Below the pieces are notes generated by a model, which saw only the letters and a program-made list of their open reading frames with translations, was not told where the DNA came from and did not search any database. Shown piece after piece: positions 1-5,041 of a stretch of 5,433 nucleotides of DNA. Origin of the DNA: Gammaproteobacteria bacterium (lineage in GTDB: Bacteria > Pseudomonadota > Gammaproteobacteria > Steroidobacterales > Woeseiaceae); the NCBI GenBank assembly GCA_030641695.1, contig DAOWGY010000292.1, positions 1 to 5,433 of the forward strand, read 5' to 3'. Numbering within the stretch: the first letter of the stretch is position 1; every line of letters begins with the position of its first letter. A program made the translations under genes and the position numbers.

Positions 1-77
1 ATACCGATGATAATCGCGACGACAATCGTCGCGACTTTCAGCAGAAACAAACCGTATTCGGCAAGAAACTCAATCAT
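1..77 (-). CDS. sohB: SohB-type inner-membrane serine peptidase, N-terminal fragment
   Basis: Only the first 25 codons are present; the gene continues beyond the left edge. The peptide begins MIEFLAEYGLFLLKVATIVV and continues with a hydrophobic AIIIG run. This matches, from memory, the start of Escherichia coli SohB (MELLSEYGLFLAKIVTVVLA), including the EYGLFL-K core and the single N-terminal membrane segment. SohB is an S49-family (SppA-like) peptidase anchored in the inner membrane with its catalytic domain in the periplasm. None of the catalytic domain is visible here. An AGGTG ribosome binding site lies 7 nt before the ATG. The gene starts 36 bp after the lipA stop on the same strand with no terminator between, so co-transcription with lipA is likely. 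The family call rests on a short but distinctive N-terminus. Confidence 0.8.
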   Translation of the reverse strand, partial: MIEFLAEYGLFLLKVATIVVAIIIG

Positions 78-113
78 CTGGACACCTGGTGGGTAGTTCT
101 CGCCGGGCCGGAG

Positions 114-1121
114 TCAGCCGACGGCAAGACCAACGTTATTCTTCTGCAATACCTGCTCGGCACGATAGCTGGAACGCACCATCGGGCCCGCGACAACTTC
201 GATAAATCCTCTTTCCAGACCCTCGACCCGGTAGGTGTCGAACTCCTCCGGAGTGACGTAGCGATCGACGGCAAGGTGATTGGGCGTCGGTCGCAGGTAT
301 TGGCCAAGCGTCAGGATATCGACGCCTGCTTCACGCAGGTCGTCCATGGTCTGAATGATCTCGCTGTCGCGTTCGCCAAGGCCGAGCATCAGGCTGGTTT
401 TCGTAAGCACGTCAGGGCGATGTTGCTTCGCGTGGCTGAGTACATCGAGCGTCTGCTCGTACCCCGCCCGAGGATCGCGAACCGGATGCGTCAGTCGCCG
501 CACCGTTTCGACGTTTTGTGCGAACACGTCGAGGCCCGAATCGACGACGGTCTCGATCTGTTCGTGCACACCGTTGAAGTCCGGCGTCAATGCTTCCACC
601 GCCGTTTTCGGATTTCGCGTCTTGATCTCCGTGACGCAAGCCGCGTAATGCGCGGCGCCGCCATCGGCAAGGTCGTCTCGATCGACCGACGTGATGACGA
701 CGTACTCGAGGCCCATGAGCTGTACCGCGCGGCCGGTGTTCGCGGGCTCTTCGGCATCCAGCCAGCCTTTGGGATTGCCCGTATCGACTGCGCAGAAACG
801 GCATGCGCGCGTGCAGACGGAACCAAGGACCATAATCGTCGCCGTACCGGCGTTCCAGCACTCACCGATATTCGGGCACATGGATTCTTCACAAACAGTG
901 CTCAGGCGATACTCGTTCACGATGTCGCGCACTGACGAATAGCCGGTGCCCGACGGCATTTTTGCGCGCAGCCACTTGGGCTTCTGCCCATGCACGAGAG
1001 GCTCGGCATCACGACGATGTTTGACACCGTCCTTGATCGCCGAAAAGCCTTCGTCAGTCTGGTATTTGCGGCCACTCCTGACGATCGGAATGCCGCGGAA
1101 TTTGTGCTCGCTGCTGCTCAT
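114..1121 (-). CDS. lipA: Lipoyl synthase (radical SAM), LIAS-like variant
   Basis: Lipoyl synthase inserts two sulfurs at C6 and C8 of the octanoyl group on the lipoyl domains of pyruvate and 2-oxoglutarate dehydrogenases and the glycine cleavage H protein. The 335-residue product has every family hallmark. The auxiliary-cluster motif CX4CX5C is at C77, C82 and C88. The radical-SAM motif CX3CX2C is at C103, C107 and C110. TSVDRDDLADGG is at 144-155 and the C-terminal RSSY, whose serine ligates the auxiliary cluster, is at 316-319. The frame stays open to a GTG at 1163, but I chose the ATG at 1121 because GGGAAG sits 7 nt upstream and the family needs no further N-terminus. Several segments (CRFCAVDTGNP, SGLDVFAQNVETV, VRDPRAGYEQTLDVL) resemble eukaryotic LIAS rather than the E. 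coli or Xanthomonas form, which has FNHN-ETV and VRPGADY. It probably shares a transcript with sohB. lipB is not in the window. Confidence 0.97.
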   Translation of the reverse strand: MSSSEHKFRGIPIVRSGRKYQTDEGFSAIKDGVKHRRDAEPLVHGQKPKWLRAKMPSGTGYSSVRDIVNEYRLSTVCEESMCPNIGECWNAGTATIMVLGSVCTRACRFCAVDTGNPKGWLDAEEPANTGRAVQLMGLEYVVITSVDRDDLADGGAAHYAACVTEIKTRNPKTAVEALTPDFNGVHEQIETVVDSGLDVFAQNVETVRRLTHPVRDPRAGYEQTLDVLSHAKQHRPDVLTKTSLMLGLGERDSEIIQTMDDLREAGVDILTLGQYLRPTPNHLAVDRYVTPEEFDTYRVEGLERGFIEVVAGPMVRSSYRAEQVLQKNNVGLAVG

Positions 1122-1184
1122 AAGTTCGCTTCCCGGCACATCACCGGACGCGCATTTTCTCACAGTTTTGGTGTCCGATGGACA

Positions 1185-1210
1185 TGTTGGAGCGGTCCTG
1201 GGACCGCGAT
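1185..1210 (+). repeat. REP-like hairpin element, copy 1
   Basis: This is a conserved TGTTGGAGCG head, a perfect 7-bp hairpin (GCGGTCC, loop TG, GGACCGC at 1192-1207) and a CGCGAT tail. The architecture matches the GGAGCG...CGCGA REP elements known from Pseudomonas and Xanthomonadales. A second copy lies 57 bp away in inverted orientation. The first base is 64 bp from the lipA start codon, so the element may lie in the lipA leader or promoter region. Confidence 0.7.
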
Positions 1211-1267
1211 CAGGAAAGCGTATGCAGCTGCAACGATGTCACCGTGGGTCGATTCGGACTGCCCTCA

Positions 1268-1293
1268 GTCGCGCTTCGAGAAGCGCTCCAACA
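1268..1293 (-). repeat. REP-like hairpin element, copy 2 (inverted)
   Basis: Read on the minus strand this starts TGTTGGAGCG, forms a perfect 7-bp hairpin (GCGCTTC, loop TC, GAAGCGC at 1271-1286) and ends CGCGAC. It matches copy 1 at 20 of 26 positions. Four of the six differences are two compensated base-pair changes in the stem; the others are one loop base and the last base. Its first base is the last T of the adjacent terminator tract. Confidence 0.7.
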
Positions 1294-1317
1294 AAAAAAT
1301 CCCGGCCGAAGCCGGGA
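1293..1317 (-). terminator. Rho-independent terminator of the 65-residue protein gene
   Basis: On the minus strand it reads TCCCGGC, loop TTCG, GCCGGGA, then seven Ts: a perfect 7-bp GC-rich stem closed by a UUCG-type tetraloop. It begins 44 nt after the stop codon at 1362. There is no T tract on the other side, so it acts on the minus strand only. It separates the small gene from lipA, so lipA needs its own promoter between it and 1122; I see no convincing one there. Confidence 0.93.
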
Positions 1318-1361
1318 GAGTCAGGGGGAATCTAATGATCCTGCCTTTGCGCCAGAAGAAC

Positions 1362-1559
1362 CTAATGCAGTCTTGACCAACTCAGGAGCTTGACGGCGCT
1401 CCGGTGCAGGTCGAAATTCCGGGCCAGTGCGGCCTCTATGTCTCGCGTATCCGAGTGCTGATCCATCGGCTGGCTCAGCTCAACCACACCACTGAATTCG
1501 TTACCGTCACGATACTGCGTATCGGTTAGAACAAACTGTGTGTAGTACTTCGCAGACAT
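1362..1559 (-). CDS. Small uncharacterised protein (65 aa)
   Basis: I do not recognise a named family. The product begins MSAKYYTQFVLTDTQYRDGN and ends FDLHRSAVKLLSWSRLH. It has no signal peptide, membrane segment or cysteine, so a soluble cytoplasmic protein is expected. The N-terminal half reads like one or two short beta strands (YYTQFVLTD, FSGVVEL). The C-terminal half looks like a short helix (DTRDIEAALARNF) followed by a strand and a WSRLH tail. Support for a real gene is an ATG start, a protein-like composition, and above all a strong terminator 44 nt after the stop on the same strand. The ribosome binding site is weak, with no clear GGAG in the last 12 nt before the ATG. It is divergent from the OmpA-family gene across 320 bp. 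I infer that it is a conserved hypothetical protein and have no basis for a function. Confidence 0.72.
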   Translation of the reverse strand: MSAKYYTQFVLTDTQYRDGNEFSGVVELSQPMDQHSDTRDIEAALARNFDLHRSAVKLLSWSRLH

Positions 1560-1638
1560 GGAATCACACTACGCCTGTCGCTTTGCGGCGACTGTGAGGT
1601 ACAGCACAAATTCCCCATCAGCGCCTGGCCGAGTCGAA

Positions 1639-1660
1639 AAAGGTGATGTCGGTCACATGC
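1639..1660. promoter_or_regulatory. Candidate CRP/Vfr-family binding site
   Basis: The core is GGTGA-N6-TCACA (1642-1657), or TGTGA-N6-TCACC on the other strand. It matches nine of the ten conserved half-site bases of the CRP consensus TGTGA-N6-TCACA. Over the 22-bp consensus I count 16 matches. It lies about 80 bp upstream of the small gene start and about 220 bp upstream of the OmpA-family start, so it fits regulation of the small gene better. Such sites also occur by chance. Confidence 0.4.
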
Positions 1661-1738
1661 CGGATTGCTGGACCGTACTTTTGTTGCCGTGCAACATACG
1701 GCCGCCAAAGTTATGCAAAGACGAGATTTCGAGCGTAA

Positions 1739-1750
1739 AATTCCGGAATT
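1739..1750. repeat. 12-bp perfect palindrome AATTCCGGAATT
   Basis: This self-complementary 12-mer lies in the divergent region, about 130 bp before the OmpA-family start and 7 bp before the tandem 10-bp repeat. Its position suits an operator for a dimeric regulator, but I do not recognise a regulator consensus. Confidence 0.35.
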
Positions 1751-1756
1751 CGTAGC

Positions 1757-1776
1757 AAAATCAGCGAAAATCGGCG
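1757..1776 (+). repeat. Two abutting 10-bp direct repeats (AAAATCAGCG / AAAATCGGCG)
   Basis: The two units differ at one base and are exactly one helical turn apart, placing both on the same DNA face. This resembles direct-repeat binding sites used by many response regulators, but two units alone are weak evidence. They end about 103 bp before the OmpA-family start codon. Confidence 0.4.
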
Positions 1777-1843
1777 ACGCGGTGCACAGAATTGGTCCCG
1801 CAGCATATGTAATATCGGGCTGCAACTGCCATTCGCTTGGGCA

Positions 1844-1873
1844 GTTCTCCTGACGAAGAACCTATCGGAGAAC
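1844..1873 (+). promoter_or_regulatory. Inverted repeat that could mask the RBS of the OmpA-family gene
   Basis: GTTCTCC (1844-1850) is a perfect complement of GGAGAAC (1867-1873), which contains the Shine-Dalgarno GGAG (1867-1870) placed 9 nt before the ATG at 1880. Within the loop, AGAAC (1857-1861) can pair with GTTCT (1844-1848) instead, giving a shorter alternative hairpin that leaves the GGAG free. The two pairings are mutually exclusive. The repeat is visible in the sequence; any regulatory effect is inferred. Confidence 0.4.
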
Positions 1874-1879
1874 GAGTAG

Positions 1880-3346
1880 ATGGTCGCTAAACCGACACTG
1901 CCACGAGTAATCCTCCTGGCCACCCTCGTGCTGGGTGCTGTGAACGTCCTGGCACAGGAAGAACTGAGAACGACTTTTTTCAAGGACGCGGACGCCGCGA
2001 AGGATGCGGCCGACGCCGTGGAAGCCGCGTGGCTCGCGCCGCGCAGCTACGAACGCGGCATGAAAGAATACCGCGATGCCGAAGCAGCGCTGGAACGTGG
2101 CCGCAATATCGAGTGGGTCCGCTCCAATGCGGCAGAGGCCACCAACCACTTCAAGACCGCCGCGGAAGCAGCGGGCCTGGCGCGAACCGCACTGGCCCAG
2201 GCGATGAAGAGTCGCCAGGACGCGGCGAATGCAAAGTCGCCGGAATTGTCAGCCGAACTCTGGGAGCAGGCACAGCGCAAGTTCAGCGATGCGATTCGCT
2301 ACCTCGAAGCTGGCAACCTGAAGTCCGCCAAGCGTCGTGAGATCGAGGCGACGAGCCTTTACCGTGACGCGGAACTGGTCGCGATCAAGGCCCAGTACCT
2401 CAGTGATACGCGGCGATTGCTGACGGATGCAGATCGCAGGCGCGTGGGCCGCTACGCACCGATTACTCTTGGCAAAGCGAAGCAGCTGCTCGCAGATGCC
2501 GAGCGTGAGCTGAACGAGAACCGCTACGACACCGATTTGCCGCGTAACCTGGCCAAGCGGGCCAACTACGAAGCGAAGCATGCCATCTACCTCTCGGAGA
2601 TCGTGCTGAGAGTCCGCGACAAGGATCTTTCACCCGAACAACTCGTATTGCTGTGGGAAGTACCGATGCGCGCCGTCGCCGGGGCGGCGGACGTCATCCC
2701 CGACATGCAGGACGGCCCGGACAGGCTGGCGCAGGAGCTCGTCACCTATGTCGAAAACCTGCGCAACGAGAAGCAGGCGCTGGAACAGGATAATGCCGAG
2801 AACGATCTGCGCGTGGCCGACATGGAAGAAGAACTGCGCGTACTGGATGAGCGCCTCGGTGGTGCAACCGCCGAACGTGCGGCATTGATTCAGCGCATCG
2901 AGGCACAGGCGCGCATCAAGGAGCAGTTCGAGCAAATCGAGAAGATGTTTCACAATGAGGAAGCAAGAGTCTTCCGTCAGGGCAACACCATAATCATGCG
3001 TCTCGTCGGCCTCCAGTTCGACAGTGGCGCCTCGCAGCTGAAGCCGGTCAACTTCGACTTGCTCGCGAAGGTCGAGAAAGCGATCGACGTATTCCCGCGC
3101 AGCGAACTGATCATTGAAGGTCACACCGACTCACACGGTGGCGACGATTTCAATCAGAAGCTCTCGCAGGAACGTGCCGAGTCCGTGCAGCAATACATGA
3201 TCAATGCGATGCGGATTCCGAGCTACCGGCTGATTGCCACGGGTTATGGCGAAACGCGCCCGGTTGCGAGCAACGAGACCGAATCGGGCCGGCAGAAGAA
3301 CCGCCGTATCGACATTGTCATCAAGCCGAACCTCGGAGCTTCCTGA
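1880..3346 (+). CDS. Secreted protein with helical repeats, coiled coil and C-terminal OmpA-type peptidoglycan-binding domain
   Basis: The 488-residue protein has a signal peptide (hydrophobic core 10-25, likely cleaved after VLA25). There is no lipobox cysteine, so it should be soluble in the periplasm. Residues about 52-245 hold three degenerate helical repeats of about 70 residues, marked by DAEAAL (66), DAIRYL (137) and DAEREL (206), each followed by an alanine-rich helix; this resembles DUF4398-type regions. A charged coiled coil spans about 284-357. The OmpA C-terminal domain covers about 363-484, with GHTDS at 414-418, LSQERA at 428-433 and GRQKNRR at 470-476. D417 and R432 match the aspartate-arginine pair that binds diaminopimelate in OmpA. 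There is no beta-barrel domain. I infer a peptidoglycan-anchored periplasmic scaffold whose partner is unknown. The ATG follows GGAG by 9 nt, and the start is fixed by the signal peptide. No gene name is justified. Confidence 0.93.
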   Translation: MVAKPTLPRVILLATLVLGAVNVLAQEELRTTFFKDADAAKDAADAVEAAWLAPRSYERGMKEYRDAEAALERGRNIEWVRSNAAEATNHFKTAAEAAGLARTALAQAMKSRQDAANAKSPELSAELWEQAQRKFSDAIRYLEAGNLKSAKRREIEATSLYRDAELVAIKAQYLSDTRRLLTDADRRRVGRYAPITLGKAKQLLADAERELNENRYDTDLPRNLAKRANYEAKHAIYLSEIVLRVRDKDLSPEQLVLLWEVPMRAVAGAADVIPDMQDGPDRLAQELVTYVENLRNEKQALEQDNAENDLRVADMEEELRVLDERLGGATAERAALIQRIEAQARIKEQFEQIEKMFHNEEARVFRQGNTIIMRLVGLQFDSGASQLKPVNFDLLAKVEKAIDVFPRSELIIEGHTDSHGGDDFNQKLSQERAESVQQYMINAMRIPSYRLIATGYGETRPVASNETESGRQKNRRIDIVIKPNLGAS

Positions 3347-3349
3347 AGC

Positions 3350-4270
3350 CTAGTCGCCGCGCCCGCGCTGCGCGCGCCACCAGTCGGCAACGATGCCCGC
3401 CGTCACATTGTTGACGAGGTAGCCGTATTCCGCGTGTACGTTGAGCTCGCCCTGCAGTCGAAAGAAGTTGTAGATTTCGATGTCGTCGATGCACTCGACG
3501 ATATCGAGATCCAGCATTTCACCAAAATCGTTCTTCAGGACCGGATCGATCGCCGTCATGTCGCCGACGGCAGCGAGATTGATCCAGCGCCTGATATTCT
3601 CGGGATATCGGGCAGTACCGGACAGATCGTGGCCCAGGATTCGGCGCTGCAGATAGTTTTGGCCGAGCGGCGAACCCATCGTCAGGAACACATCCAGCTG
3701 CAATTCGTCACGAGCATCGTGACTCATTTCCCAGAGGCTGTCGTAAGCGATAACCGAGCCCATGCTGTGTGCAATCAGTAGTACCGGTCGATGCGACTCA
3801 TGTGCGGCGCGCAACGGCATTTTCAGCATTTCGCGCGTGTGTTCACCAATGTCGTTGACGTTGCGAACGTAGCGTCTGAGATCGCGCATATGCAGCTCGA
3901 CCCGCTCGCTTGCGAGATGCGGAATCACGAACGGGAACAGATCGCCGACGCGATAGATCCAGCGCAACAAGCGTTTGCCGGCGGACGACGCTTCGACAAT
4001 GTCCTGCTGCGTCGCATTTGCCCGTTCGATCAATGTATCGACCGAGGCCGCATCCAGCGAAAAATCTCGGTGCTCGCGATAGAAATCGTAAGTCCACGCA
4101 ACGACATCGAAACTGCGCTCGCAATTGGCAATGTCGTTGGCGACTTGCGGATCAAGTCGCCGTACGCCCTCGACCAGGCAGCGTCGCAATGCCACTTTGT
4201 GCACACCGGGTTCCGGCTTCGGCAGCAGACCCGGGATGTAAAGAATCAGCGGTGTCGTCCGGCCGGTCAC
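3350..4270 (-). CDS. Alpha/beta hydrolase, lipase/esterase-like
   Basis: This 306-residue protein has an alpha/beta-hydrolase plan. An N-terminal strand with LILYIPGLL (8-16) supplies the oxyanion region. The nucleophile elbow AHSMGS has the serine at 169, with alanine in place of the first glycine of GXSXG. GSPLG is at 199-203, D237 (AAVGD) is the likely acid and H279 (NVHAEYGYLVN) the likely base. A helical insert at about 70-150, between the first strands and the nucleophile, may form a lid. No signal peptide is seen, so it is probably cytoplasmic; the substrate is unknown. The frame is open to a GTG at 4279, but I chose the GTG at 4270: it overlaps the HAD stop as GTGA and has GGAG 8 nt upstream, whereas the earlier GTG has no spaced ribosome binding site. 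It is therefore translationally coupled to the HAD phosphatase. Confidence 0.87.
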   Translation of the reverse strand: MTGRTTPLILYIPGLLPKPEPGVHKVALRRCLVEGVRRLDPQVANDIANCERSFDVVAWTYDFYREHRDFSLDAASVDTLIERANATQQDIVEASSAGKRLLRWIYRVGDLFPFVIPHLASERVELHMRDLRRYVRNVNDIGEHTREMLKMPLRAAHESHRPVLLIAHSMGSVIAYDSLWEMSHDARDELQLDVFLTMGSPLGQNYLQRRILGHDLSGTARYPENIRRWINLAAVGDMTAIDPVLKNDFGEMLDLDIVECIDDIEIYNFFRLQGELNVHAEYGYLVNNVTAGIVADWWRAQRGRGD

Positions 4271-4968
4271 GGCGCCCACTCCAGCGTCGCAAGCAGTCGA
4301 TCCAGCTCCAGAAGATCCCTGACGACCCCATCAGGCTGCGGCAAACTGCCAGGCCAGTCGTGACCCTGCCGGTTAAGCCAGATTGTCTTCAAGCCCGCGG
4401 CGCGAGCCCCGTCGATGTCGATCTCGGGATGATCACCCACGTGCAGTGTCTCGTGCGCCGCGGCGCCACCCGCAGTGACCGCTGCGTCGAATATCTGCCG
4501 AGCCGGTTTCGCGGCACCTGCCGAACGCGCAGATACGAAAGCGTCGAACAGGTGATCGATACCGATGCGATCGAGTCTTGCATTGCCATTGGTGACGGCG
4601 ACCAGCGTGTAGCGAGTGGCAAGCGACTCGAGCGCCGGACGGGCTTCGGGAAACAGATCGAGCGTGTTGCGCTCCTCGTCGAATACCGCGAACGCTGCGT
4701 CAACGAAATCATCGCCGTAACCCGCCGCATTGCCCATGCGTGCGAGCACCGTGCGTCTTACGAACGTCAGGTCGTGAGACCGGTCTTCGAATTCGGCCAG
4801 GACCTCTGCCCGCAACTCGACGATGTCATCAGGTTCATGCAACTCGATCACGCGCGGGAAACGCTCACCGAGCCAGTCATGCAGGCGTCTCTCCGCACGC
4901 CTGATAACAGGCCCGATTTCCCACAATGTATCGTCAAGATCCAGGGTGATCGTACGTATGCCGTACAC
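4267..4968 (-). CDS. HAD-superfamily phosphatase, YigB-like
   Basis: All four HAD motifs are visible, numbered from the chosen start: motif I DLDDT with nucleophile D10 and acid D12, motif II T126 in VTNGN, motif III K154 in AAKP, and motif IV GD at 178-179 followed by D184. A helical cap lies between motifs I and II at about 16-105. The arrangement DLDDTLW...PVI, AVTNGNA and LHVGDHPEIDIDGA resembles E. coli YigB, which dephosphorylates 5-amino-6-(5-phospho-D-ribitylamino)uracil in riboflavin synthesis. Related HADs are promiscuous, so the substrate stays open. The frame extends to 5058 across the divergent glyoxalase start. I chose the GTG at 4968 because it places the DxD motif 10 residues in, as in the family, although its ribosome binding site is weak. 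It is first in a two-gene unit with the downstream hydrolase (4-bp overlap). Confidence 0.88.
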   Translation of the reverse strand: MYGIRTITLDLDDTLWEIGPVIRRAERRLHDWLGERFPRVIELHEPDDIVELRAEVLAEFEDRSHDLTFVRRTVLARMGNAAGYGDDFVDAAFAVFDEERNTLDLFPEARPALESLATRYTLVAVTNGNARLDRIGIDHLFDAFVSARSAGAAKPARQIFDAAVTAGGAAAHETLHVGDHPEIDIDGARAAGLKTIWLNRQGHDWPGSLPQPDGVVRDLLELDRLLATLEWAP

Positions 4969-5041
4969 GTGTTGCCCGCCACGCCGCAATGAACGACCAT
5001 TGTGTTCCCTTTCAACGAGCGACTTCAACCGGGACGACGTC
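4969..5041. promoter_or_regulatory. Divergent promoter region between HAD phosphatase and glyoxalase genes
   Basis: This 73-bp gap must serve both outward-facing genes. On the minus strand a weak sigma-70-like pair is visible: TTGAAG (5023-5028) and CACAAT (4999-5004) with an 18-bp spacer, each matching four of six consensus bases and about 30 bp before the HAD start. For the glyoxalase I see only GGGA (5031-5034), 7 nt before the ATG; its promoter is not clear and may overlap the HAD coding region. Confidence 0.3.

Larger units (their letters stand above)
1560..1879. other. Divergent intergenic regulatory region
   Basis: These 320 bp separate two genes transcribed outward, so at least two promoters should be here. 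The region is more AT-rich than its surroundings, and its short open frames lack ribosome binding sites and protein-like composition. Structured elements seen: a CRP-like dyad (1639-1660), a 6-bp hairpin TGTTGC-CGT-GCAACA (1682-1696), a 12-bp palindrome (1739-1750), a tandem 10-bp repeat (1757-1776), a possible -10 TAATAT (1810-1815) without a matching -35, and an inverted repeat over the downstream ribosome binding site (1844-1873). No sigma-70 promoter stands out. Confidence 0.6.

Noticed and set aside
276..935. Plus-strand open frame of 219 codons opposite lipA
   Set aside because: It mirrors the lipA codons, and lipA is unambiguous on the minus strand. It has no ribosome binding site or recognisable family.
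1223..1232. 10-bp palindrome TGCAGCTGCA between the two REP elements
   Set aside because: Short palindromes of this kind are common, and nothing links it to the hairpins or a known operator.
1810..1815. TAATAT as a -10 element for the OmpA-family gene
   Set aside because: No -35-like hexamer lies at 16-18 bp; the nearest TTGGTC is only 11 bp away. Noted but not called as a promoter.
1558..1853. Short plus-strand open frames in the divergent region
   Set aside because: They lack ribosome binding sites, overlap each other and the dyad elements, and have no protein-like pattern.
2630..3124. Minus-strand open frame of 164 codons inside the OmpA-family gene
   Set aside because: It lies wholly antisense to the coiled coil and OmpA domain and is explained by complementary codon bias.
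3910..4992. Long plus-strand open frame of 360 codons opposite the HAD and hydrolase genes
   Set aside because: The minus-strand proteins here have complete catalytic motifs and coupled starts. The plus-strand product is arginine-rich and low-complexity, with no recognisable domain, typical of antisense frames in G+C-rich DNA.
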